Positions 54,387-63,322 of a stretch of DNA of 64,000 nucleotides are shown here, in pieces. Position numbers and translations under genes: made by a program. The stretch's first letter is position 1. Each line of letters begins with the position of its first letter. Origin of the DNA: F23-D06 sp045130275 (GTDB taxonomy: Bacteria > Bacteroidota > Bacteroidia > Bacteroidales > WCHB1-69); contig JBGUPL010000085.1 in the NCBI GenBank assembly GCA_045130275.1, forward strand, positions 86,458-150,457. The letters are read 5' to 3'. The notes under the pieces were generated by a model. The model had not been told where the DNA came from. It saw nothing but the letters and a program-made list of their open reading frames with translations, and ran no database searches.

Positions 54387-55142
54387 ATGAAAAAAGCATT
54401 GACTCTATTAGTATTATTGATGGTGGCGTTCACCACAATGCAGGCTCAACCTGCGGACTCTCTGCAAGAGGAATCAGCCACGGGACGCGTGATTTCGTGG
54501 TACAACAGCCATCTGAACTACGGCACCGTGACTTTGCTGATGACCATCGAGAGTTCATTCATCCCGTTCCCTTCGGAGGTGATTGTGCCGCCCGCCGCCT
54601 ACCAGGCCTGCAACAGCGACAACGCAGCACTGTTTGTCACCCCGTCGAAGTTCGTGAACGTACTGTTCGTCATCCTGTTCGCCACATTGGGAGCGCTCAT
54701 CGGGGCGCTCATCAACTACGTGCTGGCATTGTGGCTCGGTCGCCCCATCATCTACTGGTTCGCCGACAGCAAGGTTGGGCACATGCTATTGTTGGACAGT
54801 TCGAAAGTGCAGAAAGCGGAGGATTATTTCCGTGAGCACGGCAATGTTTCCACCCTCGTGGGCCGTTTCATCCCCGCCATACGTCAGCTCATTTCCATCC
54901 CTGCCGGTCTCGCCAAGATGCACATCGGCAAGTTCATACTCTTCACCTCCATCGGCGCGGCTTGCTGGAACACAGTGCTGGCCATTCTCGGATATGTCGC
55001 GCACGGGCAGAAAGACCTCATCGACAAATACAACCACGAGTTGACCATCGCACTGCTGGCCATCTTTGCCATCGGCGTGGCCTATGTGGTCGTCAAATGG
55101 ATCATCTCTGCCAGAAAGCGTAAATCCTCTGACAACCAATAA
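54387..55142 (+). CDS. DedA-family membrane protein with an N-terminal signal-like segment
   Basis: 251 residues. The first 20 (MKKALTLLVLLMVAFTTMQA) look like a cleavable signal, which is uncommon for DedA proteins. The DedA/VTT core follows: IESSFIPFPSEVIVPPAAYQ and GRFIPAIRQLISIPAGLAKM, the latter with conserved Arg and Pro-Ala-Gly. Six hydrophobic segments are visible in total. DedA proteins flip undecaprenyl phosphate or phosphatidylethanolamine across the inner membrane. It is 5 bp upstream of aroE, so the two form an operon. Confidence 0.88.
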   Translation: MKKALTLLVLLMVAFTTMQAQPADSLQEESATGRVISWYNSHLNYGTVTLLMTIESSFIPFPSEVIVPPAAYQACNSDNAALFVTPSKFVNVLFVILFATLGALIGALINYVLALWLGRPIIYWFADSKVGHMLLLDSSKVQKAEDYFREHGNVSTLVGRFIPAIRQLISIPAGLAKMHIGKFILFTSIGAACWNTVLAILGYVAHGQKDLIDKYNHELTIALLAIFAIGVAYVVVKWIISARKRKSSDNQ

Positions 55143-55147
55143 TTAAT

Positions 55148-55888
55148 ATGCGCCAGTTCGGGCTTATCGGCAAAAACCTGTCACACAGTTTCTCAAAGGT
55201 TTATTTTGAGGAGAAGTTCCTCCGTGAACACATCACGGAAACCACATATGATTTGTTTGAACTATCTGATATACAAGATATTACTGAATTTATCCATAAC
55301 CATCCAACCTTAGTCGGATTCAACGTCACCATTCCGTACAAACAGCAGATTATCCCTTATTTGGATGAACTATCCGATGAAGCCAAGACAATTGGGGCAG
55401 TCAACACCGTATTCATACAACATAATGATACACAGTTGTTTACAAAAGGATATAACACCGACGTCATCGGATTCCGAAACTCTCTGCATGGAACTACAAT
55501 TCCGGATCGCGCATTGATTTTGGGCACTGGAGGCGCCGCCGCCGCTGTCAAATATGTCCTTGAGCAAGAGGGATGTGCCTGTACTGCCGTTTCCCGCGAT
55601 GCCCACCGAGGTCTCCCCTACCCCTCGCTCACCCCAGACATTATCGCCCGGCACAAGCTGATTGTGAATTGCACACCTTTAGGCACTTTCCCTAATATCA
55701 ATGAAAAACCCGACATCCCTTACGAAGGGATATCGGGCGAACATTTCCTGTATGATTTGGTTTATAATCCGTCAGAAACGGCTTTTCTGACGGAGGGAAT
55801 CTCTCGTGGCGCCAAAGTTCAGAACGGCCTTGCCATGCTGCACGCGCAAGCCGAAGCGTCCTGGGAAATCTGGAATCAACGGTTCTGA
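55148..55888 (+). CDS. aroE: Shikimate dehydrogenase
   Basis: Reduces 3-dehydroshikimate to shikimate with NADPH. 246 residues. Motifs: FGLIGKNLSHSFSKVYF (shikimate binding), GFNVTIPYKQQI (catalytic Lys), ILGTGGAAAAVKYVL (nucleotide binding) and VQNGLAMLHAQAEASWEIW. Length is on the short side but typical for Bacteroidota. Its 3' end overlaps the convergent outer-membrane protein gene by 13 bp. Confidence 0.95.
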   Translation: MRQFGLIGKNLSHSFSKVYFEEKFLREHITETTYDLFELSDIQDITEFIHNHPTLVGFNVTIPYKQQIIPYLDELSDEAKTIGAVNTVFIQHNDTQLFTKGYNTDVIGFRNSLHGTTIPDRALILGTGGAAAAVKYVLEQEGCACTAVSRDAHRGLPYPSLTPDIIARHKLIVNCTPLGTFPNINEKPDIPYEGISGEHFLYDLVYNPSETAFLTEGISRGAKVQNGLAMLHAQAEASWEIWNQRF

Positions 55889-56811
55889 AAGAAAAAGTCG
55901 TTCATAACCACACGAAGCATCACACCGTAATTGAACGTCATGTACTTATTCCCGTAAACATTGAGGTTGATCTTGCTCATGCAACCATAGAACGTGGGGT
56001 CTATGGAGACAAACCTGTTGATCACAAACTTGAGGCCGGTGGCAACGGAGAAACCGTAGCCTGGACCACCGTAAATGATATCGTACGTCTGCATGTCCAC
56101 ACCTGGCACATAACTGGCGCCGTTATACGGATCAAGCAGAGTCAGTGTGAGTTGCGGAGTATTCTTATCATCCAATAAAACAGCATCGAACTTCTTGACT
56201 TTCACATAGTTGAACTGTGCTCCAAATTCCACAAACGGTTTCACAATCTTATGCGCACCGCTGAAGAGATAGGATGCCGAAAGATCAATCATGGAACGGT
56301 CCTCACGCCCAACCAAGGTTAATTCGGGTGCTCGATAGTGGTTGCCGGAAATAGAAGAGTAAGTGAGTAACAGTTTGTTTGTGACAGAAAGTCGCGAAAA
56401 GGTGTAGGAAAGTGCAAGGCCCCAATTATTGCGAATCTTGTACCGCACGCCCAACGTCACACATGAGCCCATATTATAGTGCGGATCCATATTCAGGTCC
56501 AACTCGTCATAGCCGATTTGATCGCTCATGCTGACATGCGGATAGAGCTTTACCACAGCCTCGAGAATTTCGCGGCGACGGTATTCGTTGTCGAAGAGAT
56601 AGTCGAGCCCGCACTGGTTGAAACTGCTGCCGTTATAGAAAAGTGAAGTCTTTTTTCCACCCCAGAATATGCCGCCGCCGATATAGACATCGAACCCGCG
56701 GTCATACCAAGTCGTGTCATGGAAAGTCACAGCCTCTCCCACTTGCTCGCGCTGCGCAAAGCCCGCCAGCCCAGCCGTCAGTAACAACAATATGACAATG
56801 AATCGTTTCAT
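55876..56811 (-). CDS. Outer-membrane beta-barrel protein
   Basis: 311 residues from ATG 56811 (MKRFIVILLLLTAGLAGFAQ signal). Alternating hydrophobic strands rich in Tyr, Gly and Phe (GFDVYIGGGIFWGGKKTSLF, CVTLGVRYKIRNNWGLALSY, TYDIIYGGPGYGFSVATGLK, YMTFNYGVMLRVVMNDFFFQ) and a C-terminal Phe-rich strand suggest a porin-like barrel. No family name can be given. The start region abuts ACC-rich tandem repeats. Confidence 0.75.
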   Translation of the reverse strand: MKRFIVILLLLTAGLAGFAQREQVGEAVTFHDTTWYDRGFDVYIGGGIFWGGKKTSLFYNGSSFNQCGLDYLFDNEYRRREILEAVVKLYPHVSMSDQIGYDELDLNMDPHYNMGSCVTLGVRYKIRNNWGLALSYTFSRLSVTNKLLLTYSSISGNHYRAPELTLVGREDRSMIDLSASYLFSGAHKIVKPFVEFGAQFNYVKVKKFDAVLLDDKNTPQLTLTLLDPYNGASYVPGVDMQTYDIIYGGPGYGFSVATGLKFVINRFVSIDPTFYGCMSKINLNVYGNKYMTFNYGVMLRVVMNDFFFQNR

Positions 56812-56829
56812 AATCACTGAATTTACACC

Positions 56830-56912
56830 TCCCTTAACCATTAACCATTAACCATTAACCATTAACCCTTAACCCTTAACCCTTAACCATTAACCCTTAA
56901 CCATTAACCGTT
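56830..56912. repeat. ATTAACC heptamer array
   Basis: About eleven copies of ATTAACC/CTTAACC between the barrel gene and the dihydrolipoyl dehydrogenase gene. It matches the reverse strand of the GGTTAA repeats elsewhere in the window. Confidence 0.85.
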
Positions 56913-58308
56913 AAATATGCACGCACTCGCCGTACGCCACGGCCACGGCTTCCATAATGGCCTCGGACATTGTGGGGTGCGGGAAGACGGAGCTGATGAT
57001 TTCGGGACCGGTCATGCCTTTCTTGCGGGCGGTGACTGCGCCGGCGATCATTTCCGTGACATTGTCGCCAATGAGGTGACAACCAAGCCATTCGTTGGTG
57101 TTCTTGTCGAAGATGACCTTCACCATGCCGTCGCGGTTGCCGGAAGAGGCCGCCTTGCCAGACGCGGTGAACGGGAACTTGCCGATGAGCACTTCCCTGC
57201 CCTGCTCCACACAGGCGCGCTCGGTGAGACCCACGGACGCAATTTCGGGCGTTGTGTAGGTGCATCCCGGAATATTGCCATAATCGACCGGCTCGGGGTT
57301 GTGACCGGCGATCTTCTCGACGCAGACCAACGCCTCGTGTGACGCCACATGCGCCAGCGCGGGACCGTGCACGATGTCGCCGATGGCATACACGCCCTCG
57401 ACATTCGTGCGGTAGTAGTCGTCAACGGTGACTTTGCCGCGCTCGAACGCCACGCCACACTCTTCCAGGCCGAGACCTTCGAGATTGGTAGCCACGCCCA
57501 CGGCGGAAAGCACGATGTCGCAGGTAATCTCCGTAATCTTCTCTTTGCTGTCCTTTACCGTCACAACGCACTGGTCGTCAACGACATCCACTTTCTCAAC
57601 GGCAGCACCGGTCATCGTCTTGATGCCGTGCTTACGGAAACAGCGGGCCAGTTGGGCGGCGATGTCGTCGTCCTCCACGGGGACAAGACGCGGCATATAT
57701 TCCACAATCGTCACTTGCGTTCCCATCGTGGAATAGAAGTAGGCGAGTTCGCTGCCGATGGCGCCGGAGCCCATCACCACCATGCTTTTGGGGAGTTCGG
57801 GGAGCGTCAGCGCCTCGCGGTAGCCGATGATCTTTTTGCCATCTTGCGGCACGTTGGGCAGACTGCGGGAACGCGCGCCCGTGGCGAGGATGATATGCTT
57901 TGCCTCGTAAGTTTCCACCGTACCGTCGGCGGCGGTAACCTCAACATGGTGGTTGTCAGCGAGTTTTCCAAAACCGGCAATCACATCGACATTGTTTTTC
58001 TTGAGCAGGAACTGCACGCCCTTGCTCATCTGCTCGGCCACACCGCGACTGCGTTTCACCACTGCTTGGAAGTCGGGGGCGACAGTTCCTTCGAGATTGA
58101 TGCCGTAGTCAGCGGCATGCGACATATATTTGTACACCTGCGCCGATTTAAGCAGCGCCTTGGTGGGAATGCAGCCCCAGTTGAGGCAGATGCCGCCCAA
58201 TTCGGCGCGCTCCACCACAGCGGCTTTGAGGTTCAACTGACTCGCCCGGATGGCAGCCACATAGCCGCCAGGGCCACTTCCGATCACGATAACATCATAA
58301 TTTGCCAT
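56911..58308 (-). CDS. lpdA: Dihydrolipoyl dehydrogenase
   Basis: E3 of 2-oxoacid dehydrogenase or glycine-cleavage complexes; oxidises dihydrolipoamide with FAD and NAD+. 465 residues from ATG 58308 (MANYDVIVIGSGPGG); the longer frame crosses the promoter. The redox disulfide is C41/C46 in GGICLNWGCIPTKALL. VVMGSGAIGSELAYFYSTMG binds NAD; YAIGDIVHGPALAHVASHEA binds the flavin; the catalytic His-Glu lies in HPTMSEAIMEA. Partner subunits are not in the window. A -7 box is at 58342-58349. Confidence 0.96.
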   Translation of the reverse strand: MANYDVIVIGSGPGGYVAAIRASQLNLKAAVVERAELGGICLNWGCIPTKALLKSAQVYKYMSHAADYGINLEGTVAPDFQAVVKRSRGVAEQMSKGVQFLLKKNNVDVIAGFGKLADNHHVEVTAADGTVETYEAKHIILATGARSRSLPNVPQDGKKIIGYREALTLPELPKSMVVMGSGAIGSELAYFYSTMGTQVTIVEYMPRLVPVEDDDIAAQLARCFRKHGIKTMTGAAVEKVDVVDDQCVVTVKDSKEKITEITCDIVLSAVGVATNLEGLGLEECGVAFERGKVTVDDYYRTNVEGVYAIGDIVHGPALAHVASHEALVCVEKIAGHNPEPVDYGNIPGCTYTTPEIASVGLTERACVEQGREVLIGKFPFTASGKAASSGNRDGMVKVIFDKNTNEWLGCHLIGDNVTEMIAGAVTARKKGMTGPEIISSVFPHPTMSEAIMEAVAVAYGECVHI

Positions 58309-58341
58309 ATTCCTAACTATTTGATTTTTCAAAAAACGTGG

Positions 58342-58349
58342 CAAAAGTA
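58342..58349 (-). promoter_or_regulatory. -7 promoter box for lpdA
   Basis: TACTTTTG on the minus strand, 33 bp upstream of ATG 58308. Confidence 0.75.
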
Positions 58350-58429
58350 CGATTTTTTTGTGACATAGACCATCTCATCCCGAACGGTTTTCATTGCTTT
58401 ACATAATTTATCTGATGACGTATTTTTTA

Positions 58430-58437
58430 TACTTTTG
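58430..58437 (+). promoter_or_regulatory. -7 promoter box for the ATP-grasp-like gene
   Basis: TACTTTTG, 18 bp upstream of ATG 58456. It excludes the start at 58435. Confidence 0.7.
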
Positions 58438-58455
58438 CAACGAATTATCAAGTTG

Positions 58456-59586
58456 ATGAATCTTCTGGTGTTTAACCCCGAACACGACTACGCGCTGGCG
58501 GACAACCAGCCGCAGTTTGTGGCGTTGCGGTCGGCGGCGCAGTTCGCCTACGACTGCGCACCGTTTATGCGGTATCTAACGGAGGATGAGGCGGTTGTGT
58601 TGGACGCTTACTGTCCTTACGGGAAGGAGTTCCAGAAGAATTTCGCCCCGTTGGAGAATGCGGACCACATCAAGAAAGTGACTCCGTGGGGGTGGGATGC
58701 GGCGGCGGTCTATCAGCTGCGGCGGATCGGGATTCCGGACGCGCTGCTGCCCACGGACGAACAGCTGTCGAAGCTCCGCGAGTTGGCGCACCGCAAAACC
58801 ACCATCGCGGCGATGGAGTTTCTGCGGGGACATTGTGCTCAACCCGAAAAGCTGCCCGAAACCCCCGAATATCTGACTGAGATCCAGGAAATTGAGGATT
58901 TTGTGCAACGAAAGAAAGACGTGATTTTCAAGTCGCCGTACTCAGGCAACGGGCGCGGGCACCTCTACGCGCACGGGGAGTGCTCCCCCACCCTGCTCCG
59001 GCAGTGCGGCGGCGTCCTGAAACGGCAAGGCGGCATTTTGGCGGAAAAGCAATACACAGTGGTCCAAGACTTTGCGATGGAGTTCGAATGCCAGAACGGG
59101 GAAGTCATCTTCCGGGGCTATTCGCTCTTCAGAACCGAGCATTACGGCTACGGCGGCAACCTGCTGATGCCGGATTCCGAGATTCTGCTGGCTCTTTCCC
59201 GCTATGTTACTATAGATGAGCTGGCCACATTCCAGTCGCTCGTCAGCGATTTTCTGCAAAAAGAAATCGCCCCGCATTACGAGGGCGATGCTGGTGTCGA
59301 TATGTTTGTCTATCAGGAAGATGGAACGTACAAGATTCATCCTTTCGTGGAGGTGAACCTGCGGAAGACGATGGGGCTGGCGGCGCACGACATCTACGCA
59401 CGATATTGCCATCCCGAATCGCAGGGCACGTTCCGGATCGTCCGCGGATCCGTAGAGACGTTTCATGAAACGTCTCTACAATCGGGTATGCATTTGCGTG
59501 ACGGGCTGTGGTGGTCCGGCACGATGGCGCTGAACCCCGTCACGGAGGGGACCCAATACGCCGTAGTAGTCAAATTGGACGGGTAA
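58456..59586 (+). CDS. ATP-grasp-like protein of unknown substrate
   Basis: 376 residues. The order of motifs resembles ATP-grasp ligases: DVIFKSPYSGNGRGHLY (Lys in the ATP site plus a Gly-rich loop), TVVQDFAMEFECQNGEVIFR, GYGGNLLMP, and GDAGVDMFVYQ with IHPFVEVNLRKTMG (metal-binding Glu/Asn). The N-terminus MNLLVFNPEHDYALADNQPQ is also conserved in Bacteroidota homologues I recall. The substrate is unknown. A 28-bp palindrome at 59452-59479 is part of the reading frame and encodes VETFHETSLQ. Confidence 0.7.
   Translation: MNLLVFNPEHDYALADNQPQFVALRSAAQFAYDCAPFMRYLTEDEAVVLDAYCPYGKEFQKNFAPLENADHIKKVTPWGWDAAAVYQLRRIGIPDALLPTDEQLSKLRELAHRKTTIAAMEFLRGHCAQPEKLPETPEYLTEIQEIEDFVQRKKDVIFKSPYSGNGRGHLYAHGECSPTLLRQCGGVLKRQGGILAEKQYTVVQDFAMEFECQNGEVIFRGYSLFRTEHYGYGGNLLMPDSEILLALSRYVTIDELATFQSLVSDFLQKEIAPHYEGDAGVDMFVYQEDGTYKIHPFVEVNLRKTMGLAAHDIYARYCHPESQGTFRIVRGSVETFHETSLQSGMHLRDGLWWSGTMALNPVTEGTQYAVVVKLDG
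59452..59479. repeat. 28-bp perfect dispersed palindrome (copy 2, inside a gene)
   Basis: Arms GTAGAGACGTTTCA and TGAAACGTCTCTAC. The outer 11 bases match copy 1 at 20346-20373, while the centre differs and both arms have changed together. It begins exactly at codon 333 of the ATP-grasp-like gene. Confidence 0.85.
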
Positions 59587-59594
59587 AACCCCAT

Positions 59595-60635
59595 CTATTT
59601 CACGTAAACGGAGAAGGCACATCCGTCGCCTGAAGGAGTGTTTAGTTTCACCTTGGAAAGATTCTTCAACAGCACGGGAGTATGGGTGTATTGTCCATCG
59701 ACACCTACAATATAGATGTCGTTGCCATGCTTGAACATACCTTTCGGGCGGGCGCATCCAGTCAATGCCTTCGCCATCCCATCCTGCCATTCAAAACCCT
59801 TGAAAAAGCCAGTCCATGCATCACCGACCCAACCTTCTGCTATCACGTAGGGTTTTCCATCTTTCTCAACTATAGCCATGGCCTTGGACTGGAAAACGGT
59901 AGGTGTGGTGACCTGTACGTCTTGGATAGCACCGTTGACCCACATCACCGACTTGTGGTAGCCATTATTGAATTCCTCGCTACCCACCACGTAAACAGCA
60001 CCTCCGATCACGCAGACATCGCGGGCATCGGCAGCCTTGTCTGAAAGCATCTGAAGCACTCCGTTTTTCCAAAGACAGGCACCGTCACCGTCGCTCATGT
60101 AATTGTAAAATGTTCCTACGACATAAATGTCATTCCCAGAGATGTATATGGCATGAGGCTCATATTGGGCCCATTCGTTATTAGGTTCCAACGGCAACGA
60201 GACCATTTGGCCGTCCACCCAATAGACGGGCTTGTAGTCAACGGAGCCACAAGCGTATAACTTGTTGTTTGCCGTCATGAGATCCGTAACGCTTCCTATT
60301 TCCGTGGACAGCACCTGGGCGGTGCCGTTCTTCCATATCACAGGATGATGGTCTGCATTACAGCCACCGTAATAGACATCGCTACCCTTCACGCATACGG
60401 CACGTGTGGCTTCGTAAGCGTCAGGATCCAGAGTTTGCATCACCCCGTCCACCCAACAAACCGCGGGTCCACCATCGTAGTAACTTTTATTAGTTGTTCC
60501 AGCCACATACACGTGGGTCTGAGCAGGAGTGGGGTTGACCGGATTTTCCGGGTCGTCGCCTTCATTGCGGTCGCAGGAGACCAGAGCGGCACAGCACAGC
60601 AAAGCTGCCAGCATCCAAAAATGTCTTTTTTTCAT
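59595..60635 (-). CDS. Lipoprotein with beta-propeller-like repeats
   Basis: 346 residues; lipobox LVSC gives lipidated Cys21 (MKKRHFWMLAALLCCAALVSC). The rest is built of ~40-residue repeats with the pattern DVYYGG/DIYVVG ... VIWKNG/CLWKNG/VLLKNL, seen six or seven times, which suggests a beta-propeller. The linker after the lipobox is rich in Pro, Asn and Asp. Exposed on the cell surface or in the periplasm; function unknown. Its promoter and leader are duplicated at 63224. Confidence 0.75.
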   Translation of the reverse strand: MKKRHFWMLAALLCCAALVSCDRNEGDDPENPVNPTPAQTHVYVAGTTNKSYYDGGPAVCWVDGVMQTLDPDAYEATRAVCVKGSDVYYGGCNADHHPVIWKNGTAQVLSTEIGSVTDLMTANNKLYACGSVDYKPVYWVDGQMVSLPLEPNNEWAQYEPHAIYISGNDIYVVGTFYNYMSDGDGACLWKNGVLQMLSDKAADARDVCVIGGAVYVVGSEEFNNGYHKSVMWVNGAIQDVQVTTPTVFQSKAMAIVEKDGKPYVIAEGWVGDAWTGFFKGFEWQDGMAKALTGCARPKGMFKHGNDIYIVGVDGQYTHTPVLLKNLSKVKLNTPSGDGCAFSVYVK

Positions 60636-60639
60636 TTCT

Positions 60640-60745
60640 TTGTTGTTCGGGGACTTCTATTTTTCACTTTTCACGCTGTCTCCGTTCATGGCGCGAAGCC
60701 CGTTAAACACCAAGATAGGAAAACAACGCTGCAAAATTACAACTA
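60640..60745 (-). promoter_or_regulatory. Promoter and conserved leader, copy A
   Basis: A -7 box TAATTTTG (60739-60732) and ~60 nt of leader are nearly the same as 63200-63300 on the plus strand. The shared leader contains TTCGCG and CGTGAA, which can pair over 6 bp. It lies before the propeller lipoprotein gene. Confidence 0.65.
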
Positions 60746-60812
60746 ATCTCTGCATATAAGACGCAAAAGTTCCAAAAGGTTGCAGCCCGTGAAAAAATTT
60801 TTTCGACAGCAA

Positions 60813-61664
60813 CTAAATCTTGCGGCGCTGCACGATGCCGTCCATCTCGATTTCGATTTCCTCGGGGTTGAGCACGGTGATAACGGCGGCGTTGCCCTGA
60901 CCTTCCTCGTCGAGGGCCTGCAAATGCACCTTGCCGGCGGAAAATACGATAAAATAATCATTCCGGTTAAACTGACTTGTCCAATTGATGCGTCTCGCAT
61001 CCTGCGTCCAGCTGGCCTCGAACGGCTGTTGGATGTCGTACGACAGGTAGGTGAAGTAGGTCTCCTCCGTACAGACATCCCCCGAACAATGCGGTATGAC
61101 GGTTCTTTCGGTGAAAGTGCCGGCACCTGCTATCTTGAGGGATGTTTCGGTGAGCGATTCGGGGACTTCAGACGTGCCAAGCGTGAATTGGAGATGGATT
61201 TGTCCGTCTTCAGAATAAAAATCCCACAGGCCGTTCCCCTTGTTCTCCAAGACAAAGACGGTGTTTGCCCAAACGCTGTGATCATAATTTTTCGTATAAA
61301 GCAACCGCATCTTCGCCCCGGCTTCCGCAAGCGAAGTCCCATTTACCAACGCCACCCGAAGCGAGGCCGTGGTGCCGTCAACCCGGATCCGCCACGTATG
61401 GTCCGACAACACATCGATGACCGTGTTGCTGTAAAAGTGTTTTTGGAAAATCTCCGGTTTCTGATCTTCAGAAGCTTGCACCCAAGCGTTGAGGTTGAAG
61501 GCCGGCTCCACTATGTTGAACACAATGCCGTTGATGTCATCCGTCCAGCCGAGGTACATCAGATGTCCGGTTTTGGTCTTCATCAGTTCGCCTTCGCCGA
61601 CTTCGCAGCCCGCCATCATCACGACGGCCAGTATCATAATGACAACTTTAATTGATTTCTTCAT
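60813..61664 (-). CDS. Lipoprotein of unknown function
   Basis: 283 residues; lipobox MMAGC gives lipidated Cys20 (MKKSIKVVIMILAVVMMAGC). The body is beta-rich with no family I recognise (HLMYLGWTDDINGIVFNIVE, DHTWRIRVDGTTASLRVALV, TYFTYLSYDIQQPFEASWTQ). It lies 29 bp downstream of the outer-membrane protein gene at 61694-63082, so the two are probably one operon and may act together in the envelope. Confidence 0.7.
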   Translation of the reverse strand: MKKSIKVVIMILAVVMMAGCEVGEGELMKTKTGHLMYLGWTDDINGIVFNIVEPAFNLNAWVQASEDQKPEIFQKHFYSNTVIDVLSDHTWRIRVDGTTASLRVALVNGTSLAEAGAKMRLLYTKNYDHSVWANTVFVLENKGNGLWDFYSEDGQIHLQFTLGTSEVPESLTETSLKIAGAGTFTERTVIPHCSGDVCTEETYFTYLSYDIQQPFEASWTQDARRINWTSQFNRNDYFIVFSAGKVHLQALDEEGQGNAAVITVLNPEEIEIEMDGIVQRRKI

Positions 61665-61693
61665 AATATTATAACGTTTTCATTATTAACAAA

Positions 61694-63082
61694 TTAAAAC
61701 TCATATCCAAATCCTGCTGATATAATTCCCTTGTCACCGTAGCCCAATTCCAAGTTGCCGAACCAGTGTTTTGCGCCGGCCTTCACGCCGAAAGCGGTCA
61801 ATTGGTAGGCCAATCCAAAGTAAGACTGTGTGTTTTCACCGTACAAATGAGGATCTTTCATAAAAAGCATATTCAGTCCGAGCCCGAATCCGGAGTATAA
61901 GGTCACGTGCTCGCGGTTGAGGTAAGAGAAGCGCAGGTCGGGCATCAGCGTGACGTGGACTTCACTGCCGTGGCCGGTCACTTCGTCCGTGAAACGGTCG
62001 TGCCACGTGTTGTGCAGTCCGGAAACCGTGGTGAGTCCGCCCACCCATAGCCACTTGGCGGCGCGGTAGTGGTAATTAAAGGAAAACGTCGGTACAATAC
62101 GGGTTATGGGGTAGTCACCGATGGGTCGCGTCCAATACGTCGGGGAATAGATAAATGGGAATCCGCGGAAAAGATTGTAGAAGAAATTGTCAAAGCCGAT
62201 ATTGCTGCTGTTCGCGGTCAGCACCGGGTCGCCGACGTTGAACTGGAACTCGTGGCGCGGCAGTTCCGATTTCCAGGCGGTTTCCGTCACGCGGCGCTGC
62301 TTGTAGCGGTGGAAAGTGTGGATATAGGCCGCCTGCACGTTGAAATTGGTGTTCCGGCTGAAAAACGTCCCTGACCCCTCCACGTTGCAGCTCGGATTTT
62401 GGTAACTGTACTCACCGTCCGTCACGTGCTGGAAGCCCACATTCGCCCCGATGGAGCCCCGGATCAGGTCACCGTAGGGCAGGCGGTAGTAGAATCCGAC
62501 ATCCGTCACTAAGGAGGCGAACAACGGCTTCATCGCCGCATCCTCGTAGGTCGTCATCCACATGCTCCCATCAGCCATCAGGAGCTGGTATCCAACGGCG
62601 AGCTTTGTCCCGATGTCGGCCATGATGGCGAACTTGTCGTTGAACGGGTAGTGGAACTCGAACTTCAGCGGGAGGAAGACGTTGTGGACCATCGAGTAAT
62701 GGTGAAATTGGTTGTAGAACCAAAAGTCCGGGTCGTCAAGATCGGCGCCAGGCGCATCATCGAAATGGGGCTTGAAGTTGAACACGCGGAATGTTCCGAA
62801 GGTCAGCCCCAGGGAGACCCCGAAATGGCCGAAGTGGTAGGAGAGTTCGATGCCGTTCTCGCCCCCGAAACCAGGCAGACTCTTCACGTATGGGTCGTCG
62901 GCCGAGAGGGTGGCGGGCAGCACCAGCTGGGTCTGGGAGGTCAGCCCGATGCGGAAGCCGTTGTCCCAAATCGGGATCTTCACAGACGGATTGGAGATTC
63001 TGACGGAATCTTCTTGTCCACAGACCGTTCCCACCCCCATACCAAGCAATAGCAAAAGACAGATAAGGGTATGCTTTGACAT
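61694..63082 (-). CDS. Outer-membrane beta-barrel protein
   Basis: 462 residues from ATG 63082 (MSKHTLICLLLLLGMGVGTV, cleavage near CGQ/E). Many amphipathic strands with Tyr/Phe/Gly (ELSYHFGHFGVSLGLTFGTF, FSFNYHYRAAKWLWVGGLTT, LGYGDKGIISAGFGYEF at the C-terminus). The final Phe is typical of barrel proteins. Family unknown. First gene of a probable operon with the lipoprotein at 60813. Confidence 0.75.
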   Translation of the reverse strand: MSKHTLICLLLLLGMGVGTVCGQEDSVRISNPSVKIPIWDNGFRIGLTSQTQLVLPATLSADDPYVKSLPGFGGENGIELSYHFGHFGVSLGLTFGTFRVFNFKPHFDDAPGADLDDPDFWFYNQFHHYSMVHNVFLPLKFEFHYPFNDKFAIMADIGTKLAVGYQLLMADGSMWMTTYEDAAMKPLFASLVTDVGFYYRLPYGDLIRGSIGANVGFQHVTDGEYSYQNPSCNVEGSGTFFSRNTNFNVQAAYIHTFHRYKQRRVTETAWKSELPRHEFQFNVGDPVLTANSSNIGFDNFFYNLFRGFPFIYSPTYWTRPIGDYPITRIVPTFSFNYHYRAAKWLWVGGLTTVSGLHNTWHDRFTDEVTGHGSEVHVTLMPDLRFSYLNREHVTLYSGFGLGLNMLFMKDPHLYGENTQSYFGLAYQLTAFGVKAGAKHWFGNLELGYGDKGIISAGFGYEF

Positions 63083-63199
63083 ATTTGTGGTTTTAAAATA
63101 CAACTTATATCGCAACGCTGAAAAAGGTGATTTTAGTATATGACATGAAAGCGAAAAAAAACGGAATTATCAACAAACTGCAACCTTTCGCATTTTTTG

Positions 63200-63322
63200 T
63201 GTTATATATGCAGATAATTGTATTAATTTTGCAGCGTTGTTTGCTCATCTTGATGTTAAACGGACTTCGCGTCATGGTCGGCGACAACGTGAAAAGGTTT
63301 TTGTGGAAGTCCTCTGTGTTTT
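63200..63322 (+). promoter_or_regulatory. Promoter and conserved leader, copy B
   Basis: A -7 box TAATTTTG (63224-63231) with upstream and downstream sequence matching copy A at 60640-60745. The leader before ATG 63323 is about 87 nt and keeps the TTCGCG/CGTGAA pair. Confidence 0.65.
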
